From positions 3,534,001-3,598,000 of the forward strand of contig NZ_CP138921.1 of NCBI RefSeq assembly GCF_047124445.1: a DNA stretch of 64,000 bases. Direction: 5' to 3'. Positions 31,613 to 40,608 of this stretch are shown here, one piece after another (position 1 is the stretch's first letter; each line of letters begins with the position of its first letter). Origin of the DNA: Shimia sp047124445 (GTDB taxonomy: Bacteria > Pseudomonadota > Alphaproteobacteria > Rhodobacterales > Rhodobacteraceae). A model generated the notes under the pieces. That model was not told the DNA's origin and made no database searches. It saw only the letters and a program-made list of their open reading frames with translations. The position numbers and the translations under genes were made by a program.

Positions 31613-32950
31613 ATGCCAAGTCCTAACGAGTCCAGTGGTATGACCTACAGAATAGCCCCGGATGTGATCCGGGTTGCCACCGGTCGTGTTTGCGGCAGCC
31701 AGGTGTTTCAACTGGCCAGGCAGCAGGAACAATTGCTTCGGTTTATGGTGGACGAAGACCTCGCCGGTCGCGCGAGACAGGGCAGTCGCGAAGCGGTGAT
31801 CGCGGAATTCTATGCCGATCGGGCGGAAGAGGACGCGGCGCAGAAACTGGCCTGGGCGATGGCGCGCCTTTCCGAGAAACTGGCGGAATACTACCTTGAG
31901 GAAGGCGCGGATGACCCGATCCGGATCTTTGTCGATCCGCGCAGCTGTGGGTTGCGGTTTGAGATGTGGGATGCGCGGCCGATACCCCGCGACACAACCG
32001 GCCCCAAGACCTCCATGCGGATGCTGATCCTGATCGGGGCGTTGATTGCTTCGGCCATTGGCTGGGTGGTGATGGAATTGACACCGACGGGCGTGGTGGA
32101 GGGGCCGCAGGAAGATTGGCCCAAGGATGTCTCTGATCTGGTGACAGCGGACGTTGCCTTGCCGGTGGATGTGGAGGGCATGTCTGCCACGGAACTGGTC
32201 GAAGCCGCGCGCAGCTATATGTATCCAAGTCTGGATTTTGAGCGGCACAAGGTGGCGATCGTGCTGTCCAAAACCGCGATCGACCGCGATCCTGAATTTG
32301 CCCGGGGCTATGCCACGGCGGCGATGTCGATGGCGGTTATGGCGGATTTGACCCGTGGCGGCGGCCTGTCGCGTCGCTATTTGCAAGAGGCGACATTGCT
32401 GCTTGAACAGGCCATGGTTCTGGCGCCCGAGGACAGTTGGGTGATGGCAACTTCGGCGCAGGTTGCCTTGGCGTCTGATGATTATGAATTGGCGAAAGAA
32501 CGTGCCCTTGCCGCGTATGAGGCCGGTCGAGATGACGGCTATGTTGCCCATACTTATGCGTTGATCGCGCATTTCTCGGGACGGTTTGAGGATGTGGTGG
32601 TGGCCAATGCGCCCGAAAATGTTGCCGCGTCAGATCCGATCCGGTTGGTGCGGGAACGGGTCTATGGTTTTGCGAGCTATCACCTGGGCGCTTACGAGAC
32701 CACGATAGAAGTGGTGGAAGGCACTTTGCAGGCGGGGCTGGAGCATAATTTTGCCAGCCTGTTGTATTTGGCAAGCGCCTATCAGGCCGTCGGGCAACAG
32801 GCGCAGGCGGAAGACATGGTCAAGCGTATCGAAGCCGAATGGCCCAGCTTGCGCACCGATGTGGTGGCGAACATGTTCTTTATGGATCCGCTTGATTGGG
32901 AGAAGCAAAAGGCGCATCTCCGGGCGGCTGGCATGAAATTTGCCAATTAG
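31613..32950 (+). CDS. membrane-anchored protein with winged-helix-like N-terminus and TPR-like C-terminus
   Basis: A 445-residue protein. The cytoplasmic N-terminus (about 20-125) reads 'QLLRFMVDEDLAGRARQGSREAV...LSEKLAEYYLEEGADDPIRIFVD', like the N-terminal region of many TPR/adenylate-cyclase-type proteins thought to be a winged-helix DNA-binding module. One membrane segment spans about 136-155. The remaining 290 residues are helical repeats ('PEFARGYATAAMSMAVMADL', 'PEDSWVMATSAQVALASDDYELAKERALAAYEAG') resembling TPRs in the periplasm. The topology is that of ToxR/CadC one-component regulators, but DNA binding is inference. ATG 31613 follows a G-rich Shine-Dalgarno; a TTG 39 bases upstream is unlikely. 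Confidence 0.75.
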   Translation: MPSPNESSGMTYRIAPDVIRVATGRVCGSQVFQLARQQEQLLRFMVDEDLAGRARQGSREAVIAEFYADRAEEDAAQKLAWAMARLSEKLAEYYLEEGADDPIRIFVDPRSCGLRFEMWDARPIPRDTTGPKTSMRMLILIGALIASAIGWVVMELTPTGVVEGPQEDWPKDVSDLVTADVALPVDVEGMSATELVEAARSYMYPSLDFERHKVAIVLSKTAIDRDPEFARGYATAAMSMAVMADLTRGGGLSRRYLQEATLLLEQAMVLAPEDSWVMATSAQVALASDDYELAKERALAAYEAGRDDGYVAHTYALIAHFSGRFEDVVVANAPENVAASDPIRLVRERVYGFASYHLGAYETTIEVVEGTLQAGLEHNFASLLYLASAYQAVGQQAQAEDMVKRIEAEWPSLRTDVVANMFFMDPLDWEKQKAHLRAAGMKFAN

Positions 32951-32957
32951 GCCTGAG

Positions 32958-33143
32958 TTAGAAGTCTATCGCGATGCCCTTTTTCTCCCAGTCGCCGTAG
33001 CGCACCGGTTCTGGACCGTCGCGGCCGCCAAGTTCGGTGGGCAATTCCAACTCTTTGGCCTTCTTGCGGCGCTCTTCGGCCTCGGCCAGCGCGCGTTTGG
33101 CGGCTTCGGGCAGGTCGTCGCGGATCTCGGGGGTGTCCGTCAT
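32958..33143 (-). CDS. DUF1674 family protein (SDHAF4-like)
   Basis: A 61-residue protein starting at ATG 33143 (MTDTPEIRDDLPEAAKRALAEAEERR). It ends in the DUF1674 signature 'ELGGRDGPEPVRYGDWEKKGIAIDF'. Its mitochondrial relative SDHAF4 helps load flavinylated SdhA into succinate dehydrogenase, so a similar assembly role is likely. It is convergent with the TPR gene (7-bp gap) and divergent from rsmB. The same frame stays open far upstream, antisense to rsmB, but that extension is not coding. Confidence 0.9.
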   Translation of the reverse strand: MTDTPEIRDDLPEAAKRALAEAEERRKKAKELELPTELGGRDGPEPVRYGDWEKKGIAIDF

Positions 33144-33218
33144 GAGAGGGTTCCTTTCAGGCTTATGCCTTGATATACGCGCCCGTCCGCTGTTCTCAAC
33201 CCCGCAAGGAATGTCTGT

Positions 33219-34490
33219 ATGTCCAAATCCGGTTACCAAGCCCGCCGCAGTGCCGTGCATCTGCTTGATCAGGTCATGGACAAGGGGCGGCTGTTGTCGG
33301 AGGTGATTGGCGGCGGGGCATTGCAGAAGCTGGCGCCGGAAGACCGCGCGCGGGCGCAGCGGTTGGCGACCGAGACCCTGCGCAATCTGGAGCGGGCCGA
33401 TCGGATTTTGCAAAAGCATTTGAAGAAGACCCCGGCGATCACGGTGCACAATGTGCTGCGCATGGCGACGGTGGAGCTGTGTCAGGGCGGGGCTGCGCAC
33501 GGCGTAATCAATGACGCGGTGGAGATTGTTGCCAAGGGCAAGCGGACCGCGGGCATGAAAGGTCTGACCAACGCGGTGCTGCGCAAGGTTGCGGACAAGG
33601 GCGTCGAGGAATGGGAAAAGCTGCGGGTGCCGCGCTTGCCCAAGTGGCTGCGCAAACCGCTGGCGCAGGCCTATGGCAATGAGGCGATGCTGAGCATTGA
33701 AACGGCACATTTTGCCGGGGCACCGCTGGATTTGACCGCCAAGGATGATGCGGCAGCGGTGGCCGAGGCCGTGGGGGGCGAGCTGCTGCCCACCGGATCG
33801 GTGCGCTTGCAGGACGCCGGACAGGTCACGGCGCTGGAAGGATTTAAGCAAGGCGCGTGGTGGGTGCAGGATGCGGCGGCGGCGATTCCGGCGCGGGTGT
33901 TGAATGCGCAGCCGGGCGAGAAAGTGCTCGACCTCTGCGCGGCGCCTGGCGGGAAGACCATGCAGGTGGCGGCGGCTGGGGCCAAAGTCACAGCGGTGGA
34001 TGACAATCCGGCGCGGATGGAGCGGCTTCAGGAAAACATGAAGCGGGTACAGCTCAAAGCCAATGTGGTGGTGGGCGATGTGATGGCGCAGGAAGGTCAG
34101 TATGACGCGATCCTGCTGGACGCGCCCTGTTCGGCCACAGGCACCATTCGCCGCCACCCGGATTTGCCCTTTGCCAAAGATGGCAGCGAGTTTGGCGATC
34201 TGATTGGCATGCAGGAAGTGTTTTTGGATCACGCGATTGGCCTGCTGAAACCTGGCGGGCGCTTGGTGTTCTGCACATGCTCGCTGTTGCCGGATGAAGG
34301 CGAAGTGCAGGTCGAAGAGGCGGTGGAGCGCTGGGCGGATGTGACCGTGGATCGCGACGCCGTGTTGGTGGACGGCGTTGATCCGGCCTGGGTCACGGAA
34401 GAAGGCGGCCTGAGGTTGCGGCCCGATTATTGGTCGGACAAAGGCGGCATGGACGGGTTTTACGTGGCTTTGCTGCGCAAGGGTCAGTGA
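33219..34490 (+). CDS. rsmB: 16S rRNA m5C967 methyltransferase, RsmB/Fmu family
   Basis: A 423-residue protein. An N-terminal NusB-like domain (about 1-135) is followed by a SAM-dependent methyltransferase. SAM-binding 'VLDLCAAPGGKTMQVAAAG' is near 235. The two family cysteines are in 'ILLDAPCSATGTIRRHPD' and 'LVFCTCSLLPDEGEVQ'. It methylates 16S rRNA at C967. It sits divergent from DUF1674 and upstream of the heparinase-like and purH genes, a common arrangement in Rhodobacteraceae. Confidence 0.94.
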   Translation: MSKSGYQARRSAVHLLDQVMDKGRLLSEVIGGGALQKLAPEDRARAQRLATETLRNLERADRILQKHLKKTPAITVHNVLRMATVELCQGGAAHGVINDAVEIVAKGKRTAGMKGLTNAVLRKVADKGVEEWEKLRVPRLPKWLRKPLAQAYGNEAMLSIETAHFAGAPLDLTAKDDAAAVAEAVGGELLPTGSVRLQDAGQVTALEGFKQGAWWVQDAAAAIPARVLNAQPGEKVLDLCAAPGGKTMQVAAAGAKVTAVDDNPARMERLQENMKRVQLKANVVVGDVMAQEGQYDAILLDAPCSATGTIRRHPDLPFAKDGSEFGDLIGMQEVFLDHAIGLLKPGGRLVFCTCSLLPDEGEVQVEEAVERWADVTVDRDAVLVDGVDPAWVTEEGGLRLRPDYWSDKGGMDGFYVALLRKGQ

Positions 34491-34509
34491 GCTTTTGCCG
34501 GTGAAACAG

Positions 34510-34537
34510 GCTGAGCCGATTCAATCGGTGACTCAGC
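34510..34537 (+). terminator. hairpin downstream of rsmB
   Basis: GCTGAG-CCGATT and AATCGG-(TGA)-CTCAGC form two stacked 6-bp stems around a single C, or a slightly larger loop when breathing. No T-run follows, so it may be a processing or stabilising structure rather than a terminator. Confidence 0.45.
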
Positions 34538-34591
34538 GCTAACACCTCGCTACACTCGCGCCAAACGCCAGAGAGCGTAGAGGCAGAGTGG

Positions 34592-36334
34592 ATGTCCAAA
34601 CCAGAAAGCATATCGGCGCGCTGGACACGGTTTAATCACCGTGTGGCGGCGCGGATCAGCACCCGTGCGCGGCCCGCGACGGGCTTCACCAGCATGCCGG
34701 AACCACGTACCATTGGGCTGTTTGCCCGGGGCAAGCAGTTGGTGGCGGGCAATTTCCTGTTTGCGGGTCATTTGATCAGCGCGCCCAAGACGTCGATGTG
34801 GGACATCAACGTGCCCGATGATGTCTTCGCCGAGGAGCAGCACGGCTTTGCCTGGCTGGATGATCTCGCCGCTGTTGGAGACATGCCTGCACGGGAGCGG
34901 GCGCAGGAATGGGTCTGGCGCTGGATTGACCGCTACGGGCGTGGCTCCGGGCCCGGCTGGATCCCGGATTTGGCAGGGCGTCGGCTGATCCGCTGGATCA
35001 GCCATGCGATCTTCCTGCTCAGGGCGCGGGATTCGGCGCAGTCTGAGGATTTCTACCGCTCGCTGGCACAGCAGACGATTTTTCTCTCCAAACGCTGGCA
35101 CAAAACCGTGCCGGGTTTGCCACGGTTTGAGGCGCTCACCGGCCTGATCTACGCGGGGTTGGCGCTGGAAGGTATGGCGCAGCATGTGGAACCAGCGCTC
35201 AAGGCGCTCGATAAAGAATGTGAGCGGCAGGTGGATGAGGAAGGCGGGATTCCGACCCGCAATCCCGAAGAGCTGCTCGAAGTGTTCACATTGCTGACCT
35301 GGGCTGCGACAGCGCTGAAAGAAGCGGGGCGCAAGCCGTCGGCGATGCATATGCAGGCGATTGAGCGCATTGCGCCCACCTTGCGCACCTTGCGTCATTC
35401 CGATGGTGGTTTGGCGCGGTTTCACGGCGGTGGTCGTGGCATGGAAGGGCGGCTGGATTCCGCACTTGCGGAAAGCGGTAACAAAACACGGCAGGCAGAT
35501 GGTCTGGCGATGGGCTACGCGCGGCTGTCAGCCGGGCGCACCAGCGTGGTGATTGACGCCAGTCCGCCGCCAACCGGACCAAGCTCGCTAAATGCCCATG
35601 CGTCGACCTTGGCGTTTGAACTGACCAGCGGGCGGCGGCCTTTGGTGGTGAACTGCGGCTCTGGTGCGAGTTTTGGTGAAGATTGGCGCCGGTTTGGGCG
35701 GGCGACGCCGTCCCATTCCACGGTTACGATTGATGAACTGTCGAGCGCGCGCCTTGGGCAAGAAGGGCGTGGTTGGCGCGAAGAGCAGCTGGTCGATGCG
35801 CCCAAAGACGTGCCGATTCAGATGAGCCAGGCGCCGGATGGGTTGCGGTTTGAGGGCGGGCACGACGGGTATATCGCGTCGCATGGCTTGACCCATGCGC
35901 GGACGTTGGAACTGACCTTTGATGGACGTGGTATGGCGGGCGAAGACCTGATCATCGCGATGGAGGATTCGGCCAAGCGGCGGTTTGACAAGGCGATGGA
36001 TGAAGGCGCGCTGCAGGGAATCCCCTTTGAAATCGCGTTTCACTTGCATCCGGAGGTCGATGCCTCGCTTGATATGGGCGGTGCGGCGGTGTCGATTGCG
36101 CTCAAAAGCGGCGAACTTTGGGTGTTCCGACACGATGCGATTGCCAAAATGCGGCTTGATGCCAGTGTTTTCCTCGAAAAAGGGCGATTAAAGCCACGTG
36201 CGACCAAACAAATCGTTCTATCTGGCGTGGCAATGGAGTATGCGACCCGCATCCGGTGGTCGCTGAGCAAAGCGCATGAGACCAATGTGGCAATCAGGGA
36301 CCTGAACCGGGACGAAATGGATTTGAACACCTGA
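34592..36334 (+). CDS. heparinase II/III family protein
   Basis: A 580-residue protein. The N-terminal helical part includes 'RWIDRYGRGSGPGWIPDLAGRRLIRWISHAIFLL', and the C-terminal heparinase II/III-like beta domain begins near 335 with 'NAHASTLAFELTSGRRPLVVNCGSG' and 'FGRATPSHSTVTIDELSSARLG', which carries the conserved histidine of this lyase family. No clear signal peptide is seen, so it may be cytoplasmic or poorly predicted. Family members cleave uronic-acid polysaccharides; here it sits between rsmB and purH, 19 bp before purH, and may serve envelope polysaccharide turnover. Confidence 0.85.
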   Translation: MSKPESISARWTRFNHRVAARISTRARPATGFTSMPEPRTIGLFARGKQLVAGNFLFAGHLISAPKTSMWDINVPDDVFAEEQHGFAWLDDLAAVGDMPARERAQEWVWRWIDRYGRGSGPGWIPDLAGRRLIRWISHAIFLLRARDSAQSEDFYRSLAQQTIFLSKRWHKTVPGLPRFEALTGLIYAGLALEGMAQHVEPALKALDKECERQVDEEGGIPTRNPEELLEVFTLLTWAATALKEAGRKPSAMHMQAIERIAPTLRTLRHSDGGLARFHGGGRGMEGRLDSALAESGNKTRQADGLAMGYARLSAGRTSVVIDASPPPTGPSSLNAHASTLAFELTSGRRPLVVNCGSGASFGEDWRRFGRATPSHSTVTIDELSSARLGQEGRGWREEQLVDAPKDVPIQMSQAPDGLRFEGGHDGYIASHGLTHARTLELTFDGRGMAGEDLIIAMEDSAKRRFDKAMDEGALQGIPFEIAFHLHPEVDASLDMGGAAVSIALKSGELWVFRHDAIAKMRLDASVFLEKGRLKPRATKQIVLSGVAMEYATRIRWSLSKAHETNVAIRDLNRDEMDLNT

Positions 36335-36353
36335 GCCCAAGGACCCTATCCCG

Positions 36354-37943
36354 ATGAGCGACCTCCAGCCTATTCGCCGCGCCCTGATTTCCGTGTCTGA
36401 CAAGACCGGTCTGATCGACCTCGCCAAAGCCCTTTCAGACCGCGGCGTGGAACTGCTCTCCACCGGCGGGTCCGCCAAAGCGATGCGCGATGCGGGGCTG
36501 GATGTGAAAGACGTGTCCGAGGTCACCGGCTTCCCGGAGATGATGGACGGCCGCGTGAAGACGCTGCATCCGAAGGTGCATGGCGGTCTGCTGGCGCTGC
36601 GTGACAATGACGATCACATTGCGGCGATGGATGAACACGGCATCGGTGGCATCGACCTGTTGGTGGTGAACCTTTATCCGTTTGAAGCGACCGTTGCGGC
36701 CGGTGCGGATTATGGCACTTGCATCGAGAACATCGACATTGGCGGCCCGGCGATGATCCGTGCGGCCTCCAAGAACCATGGCTTTGTAAACGTGATTGTG
36801 GACGTGGAAGACTACGCGCCGCTTCTGGCCGAACTGGACGCCAACGACGGTCAGACCTCTTATGCGTTCCGTCAGAAGCAGGCGCAGATCGCCTATGCGC
36901 GCACCGCTGCCTATGACGCGGCCGTGTCCACCTGGATGGCAGAGCAGCTGGCGCTGGAAGCACCACGCCGCCGTGCCTTTGCTGGCGAAGTGAAACAGAC
37001 CCTGCGTTATGGCGAGAACAGCCACCAGAAAGCAGCGTTTTACACCGATGGCTCCGGCCGTCCGGGCGTGGCGACGGCGACCCAGTTGCAGGGCAAAGAG
37101 CTCAGCTACAACAACATCAACGACACCGACGCTGCGTTTGAGCTGGTTTCCGAGTTTGATCCAGCGGTGAGCCCGGCGGTGGCGATCATCAAACACGCCA
37201 ACCCCTGTGGTGTGGCCGTGGGCGCAACCTTGGTCGAAGCTTACCAGAAGGCCTTTGACTGTGACCGCACATCCGCGTTTGGCGGCATTGTGGCGCTGAA
37301 CCAGCCACTGGACGCAGAGACCGCCAGCAAGATCGTGGAAATCTTCACCGAGGTGGTGATTGCGCCGGGTGCGTCTGAGGAAGCCAAGGAAATCTTCGCG
37401 GCGAAGAAAAACCTGCGTCTGCTGTTGACCGATGGTCTGCCTGATCCACGCGCGCCGATCACCGCCTATAAGCAGGTTGCCGGTGGTGTGCTGGTACAGG
37501 ACAAAGACGTGGGCTACGTCGGCAAAGACGATCTGAAGGTGGTGACCAAAGTCGCGCCGACTGATGAGCAGCTCGACGATCTGTTCTTTGCTTGGAAAGT
37601 CGCGAAACACGTGAAATCCAACGCGATTGTCTACGTCAAAGGTGGCGCGACCGTCGGTGTTGGCGCGGGTCAGATGAGCCGTCTGGACAGCGCCAACGTG
37701 GCCGCATCCAAAGCGCAGCGCATGGCGGACGAACTGGGCATGGACGAAAGCCCCGCCAAAGGTTCTGCTGTGGCCTCTGATGCTTTCTTCCCGTTTGCGG
37801 ACGGTCTGCTGGAAGCGGCTGCGGCGGGTGGTACCTGTGTGATTCAGCCGGGTGGCTCCATGCGCGATGAGGAAGTCATCAAGGCGGCGGATGAGGCTGG
37901 TCTGGCGATGGTCTTTACCGGAATGCGTCACTTCCGTCACTAA
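36354..37943 (+). CDS. purH: bifunctional AICAR formyltransferase / IMP cyclohydrolase
   Basis: A 529-residue PurH of standard length. The N-terminal MGS-like IMP cyclohydrolase domain has 'ISVSDKTGLIDLAKAL', 'LLSTGGSAKAMRDAGL' and 'GRVKTLHPKVHGGLL'. The C-terminal formyltransferase domain has the catalytic Lys-His pair in 'AIIKHANPCGVAVG' and 'RTSAFGGIVALN'. It performs the last two steps of purine synthesis. It starts 19 bp after the heparinase-like gene and may be co-transcribed with it. Confidence 0.98.
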   Translation: MSDLQPIRRALISVSDKTGLIDLAKALSDRGVELLSTGGSAKAMRDAGLDVKDVSEVTGFPEMMDGRVKTLHPKVHGGLLALRDNDDHIAAMDEHGIGGIDLLVVNLYPFEATVAAGADYGTCIENIDIGGPAMIRAASKNHGFVNVIVDVEDYAPLLAELDANDGQTSYAFRQKQAQIAYARTAAYDAAVSTWMAEQLALEAPRRRAFAGEVKQTLRYGENSHQKAAFYTDGSGRPGVATATQLQGKELSYNNINDTDAAFELVSEFDPAVSPAVAIIKHANPCGVAVGATLVEAYQKAFDCDRTSAFGGIVALNQPLDAETASKIVEIFTEVVIAPGASEEAKEIFAAKKNLRLLLTDGLPDPRAPITAYKQVAGGVLVQDKDVGYVGKDDLKVVTKVAPTDEQLDDLFFAWKVAKHVKSNAIVYVKGGATVGVGAGQMSRLDSANVAASKAQRMADELGMDESPAKGSAVASDAFFPFADGLLEAAAAGGTCVIQPGGSMRDEEVIKAADEAGLAMVFTGMRHFRH

Positions 37944-38117
37944 AAGTGACCTCAAAAGCAAACGGCCTGCGGTTGGAAATGCTCTGATCGCGGGTCACAC
38001 CCTTGTTGCGCCGCCCAAAAGTGGCGTAGCATGGGCGCTAACAATCAAGGCGCAAGATTCTGGGGACAACACGGAACGGCGCACGAGGCAGACAGGCAGA
38101 GAAGGAGACGCGACGTG

Positions 38118-38588
38118 ATGCGTCTTGTGTTTTGGGCAGGCTTTTGGGCCTTCATCACCGATCAGGCGAGCAAGTTTCTTGTGCTCAACGCGCTGAACCT
38201 GCGCGAGGTGATGCATATCGAGATTTTTCCGCCGTTTCTGCAGTTTCACATGGCATGGAACCGCGGCATCAACTTTGGTCTGTTTTCCGACAGTCCAGCG
38301 GCCGCCAAATGGGTGCTGATTGCGCTGGCCTTTGTGATTTGCGGCTTTGTGCTGCATTGGGTGCGCAAAGATCCGCCGGGCAAATGGGGCATGATCAGCG
38401 CCGGTTTCCTGATTGGCGGCGCGCTCGGAAATGTGATCGACCGGCTGCTTTTTGGCGCTGTGGTTGATTTTCTCAACATGTCCTGCTGTGGGATTAACAA
38501 TCCTTATGCGTTTAACCTCGCGGATGTGTGGATCTTTGCAGGCGCCATCGGCTTGGTGGTGTTTGGGGGCAAGAAAACTGAGGCGTGA
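38118..38588 (+). CDS. lspA: lipoprotein signal peptidase (signal peptidase II)
   Basis: A 156-residue inner-membrane aspartyl protease with four hydrophobic segments. The catalytic aspartates are D117 in 'GNVIDRLLFGAVVDF' and D136 in 'FNLADVWIF'; 'TDQASKFLV' near 14 and 'WNRGINFGLFSD' near 47 are also conserved. It removes signal peptides from prolipoproteins such as the DUF3035 product encoded next door. ATG 38118 with AAGGAG upstream is chosen; the frame opens upstream at 38031 without support. 37944-38117 contains no gene. Confidence 0.96.
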   Translation: MRLVFWAGFWAFITDQASKFLVLNALNLREVMHIEIFPPFLQFHMAWNRGINFGLFSDSPAAAKWVLIALAFVICGFVLHWVRKDPPGKWGMISAGFLIGGALGNVIDRLLFGAVVDFLNMSCCGINNPYAFNLADVWIFAGAIGLVVFGGKKTEA

Positions 38589-38641
38589 CCTTCCTGTCAG
38601 GATGCGCTAAAGCTGTGCCCAAGTTTCGTGGAGTGGGGCAA

Positions 38642-39160
38642 ATGAAGCTTTTGCGTCTTTTGATTTTGGGAGTGGCTGCTGTGGGTTTGGCGGCCTGTTC
38701 GGGCAGCAAAACGCTGCATTCCAACGCACCAAGTGGCGAAGGGCCGGATGAATTTACCATCATGCCCGCCAAAGAACTGACCCAACCTCAGGATTATGCG
38801 GCCCTGCCTGCGCCCACGCCGGGGGGCGTGAACCGCACCGATCAGGACCCGTTGGGCGACGCGGTTGCGGCACTGGGCGGCAAAGCTTCCGCGCGCAGCC
38901 CCTATAACACTGGCATTCCCGCCAGCGACGGCAACCTTGTGAACTACTCGTCCCGTTTGGGGCGTGAGGCCAACATCCGGGCCACTGTTTGGGCGGAGGA
39001 CGAAGAGTTCCGGCGCAAGCGGGGGCGCGGTACCTGGCTGCGGATCAGCAAAAAAGGCCTCTATGAGGACGTCTACAAACGCCAAGCACTGGACTACCGC
39101 GATGAGTGGTGGCGCTGGAAGCGCGCCGGCGCGCGGACCCCTGCGGCACCGGTGCAGTAA
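38642..39160 (+). CDS. DUF3035 family lipoprotein (BamF-like)
   Basis: A 172-residue lipoprotein. ATG 38642 gives signal peptide MKLLRLLILGVAAVGLAAC with lipobox LAAC (Cys19). 'PDEFTIMPAKELTQPQDYAALPAPTPGGVNRTDQDP' is the DUF3035 hallmark, and the C-terminus is basic and tryptophan-rich. The family is linked to the alphaproteobacterial outer-membrane beta-barrel assembly machine as BamF; I recall that link from family annotation. It directly follows lspA, which would process it, and precedes the M16 peptidase genes. Confidence 0.85.
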   Translation: MKLLRLLILGVAAVGLAACSGSKTLHSNAPSGEGPDEFTIMPAKELTQPQDYAALPAPTPGGVNRTDQDPLGDAVAALGGKASARSPYNTGIPASDGNLVNYSSRLGREANIRATVWAEDEEFRRKRGRGTWLRISKKGLYEDVYKRQALDYRDEWWRWKRAGARTPAAPVQ

Positions 39161-39216
39161 GATTGCCGGCACGAATGTGCCTAATATCGCTCACAAATTC
39201 GTTTGATCCCTTGCAG

Positions 39217-39232
39217 CGCCCCTTCGGGGGCG
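39217..39232 (+). terminator. UUCG-tetraloop hairpin between the DUF3035 and M16 genes
   Basis: CGCCCC and GGGGCG pair around TTCG, an exceptionally stable tetraloop hairpin, 56 bp after the DUF3035 stop and 38 bp before the M16 start. The sequence after it is AT-rich (TAACTATTTG) but lacks a clean T-run. Partial termination or 5' end protection are both possible. Confidence 0.5.
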
Positions 39233-39270
39233 TAACTATTTGTACAAGCCTGTTTTGAGGAGGTTATTGG

Positions 39271-40608
39271 ATGTTGCGACGCTTTGTCTGTGCGCTTGCG
39301 ATGGGGGCCGCGATGGCGCTGCCCGCGCAAGCGGAGGATCAGGTCACCGATTTTATGCTGGAGAACGGCATGCAGGTGGTGGTGGTCGAGGATCACCGTG
39401 CGCCGGTGGTGATGCATATGGTCTGGTACAAGGCGGGCTCTGCCGATGAGAAGCCCGGCGTGTCCGGCGTGGCGCATTTTCTGGAGCATCTGCTGTTTAA
39501 GGCCACCGACAAGCTGGAATCCGGCGAGTTCTCCGCCACTGTGGCGGCCAACGGTGGGCGGGACAACGCCTTCACCAGCTACGACGTGACTGCCTATCAT
39601 CAACGGGTTGCGGCGGATCGGCTGGAGCTGATGATGTCGATGGAGAGCGACCGGATGGTCAATATCCGGCTTGGCGAGGAGGAAATCCTGACCGAGCGCG
39701 ATGTCATCATAGAAGAGCGCAACCAGCGGGTGGAGAACAACCCAGGTGCGCTGTTCCGCGAGCAATTGAACGCGGCGCAGTATCTGAACCACCGCTATGG
39801 CATCCCGATCATCGGCTGGCGCCACGAGATGGAGGCCTTGGGGCTGGAAGATGCGCTTGACTACTACGGGACATATTACGCGCCCAACAACGCCATCCTG
39901 ATTGTAGCAGGCGATGTGGAGCCGGAAGAGGTCAAGGCTCTGGCGGAGCAATACTATGGTGTGATCCCGGCCAATCCGGACCTGCCAGAGCGGGCGCGGC
40001 CCAGTGAGCCGCCCCAAACCAGCGCGCGACGGATGGAGTTTTACGATGCGCGCGTGGCGCAGCCCTATGTGACGCGCTCTTACCTCGCACCAGAGCGCAA
40101 CCCCGGCGATCAGCGCGGCGCGGCGGCGTTGACCTTGCTGGCGGAATTGCTGGGCGGCGGGCAGACCTCTGTGTTGAGCCAGAAGCTGCAGTTTGAGGAC
40201 AAGAACTCGATCTATGCCACCGCCTGGTATCGCGGCACCTCGCTGGATGCGACAACGTTTAACCTGCTGACCGTGCCGGCACCGGGGATTGAAATGCAGG
40301 AGGCCGAAGATGCGATGGACGCAGTTGTGGCGCAGTTCATGGAAACCGGTGTGGACGAGGCGCATCTGGAGCGGATCAAGATGCAGCTGCGCGCCAGCCA
40401 GATTTATGAACGCGACAATGTGGACAGCGTGGCCAACCGCTATGGCCGGGGGCTGACGTCGGGTCTGACGATTGCCGACATTCAGGCTTGGCCAGAGATT
40501 TTGCAGTCGATCACGCCCGAAGAAATCATGGCGGCGGCGGAAATGATCTTTGACCGGAAAAAGTCGGTGACCGGCTGGCTGTTGACAGAAGAGGAGGCGG
40601 CGCAATGA
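39271..40608 (+). CDS. M16 family zinc metallopeptidase (catalytic partner)
   Basis: A 445-residue periplasmic protein with a signal peptide (1-21, ending AQAED). The inverted zinc motif HxxEH is present as 'VAHFLEHLLFK' near 68-78, and the third ligand glutamate lies in 'VIIEERNQRVENNPG' near 145. The second half is the catalytically empty M16 repeat. GAGGAGG precedes ATG 39271. Its 3' end overlaps the next M16 gene by 4 bp. Such tandem pairs form heterodimeric peptidases that degrade peptides in the periplasm. Confidence 0.93.
   Translation: MLRRFVCALAMGAAMALPAQAEDQVTDFMLENGMQVVVVEDHRAPVVMHMVWYKAGSADEKPGVSGVAHFLEHLLFKATDKLESGEFSATVAANGGRDNAFTSYDVTAYHQRVAADRLELMMSMESDRMVNIRLGEEEILTERDVIIEERNQRVENNPGALFREQLNAAQYLNHRYGIPIIGWRHEMEALGLEDALDYYGTYYAPNNAILIVAGDVEPEEVKALAEQYYGVIPANPDLPERARPSEPPQTSARRMEFYDARVAQPYVTRSYLAPERNPGDQRGAAALTLLAELLGGGQTSVLSQKLQFEDKNSIYATAWYRGTSLDATTFNLLTVPAPGIEMQEAEDAMDAVVAQFMETGVDEAHLERIKMQLRASQIYERDNVDSVANRYGRGLTSGLTIADIQAWPEILQSITPEEIMAAAEMIFDRKKSVTGWLLTEEEAAQ

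Noticed and set aside
33144..34232. Long upstream extension of the DUF1674 frame, antisense to rsmB
   Set aside because: Only the last 61 residues match a family; the extension has no ribosome-binding site and mirrors rsmB.
36435..37961. A 508-codon open frame antisense to purH
   Set aside because: Complete overlap with a well-conserved gene and shadow-like composition.
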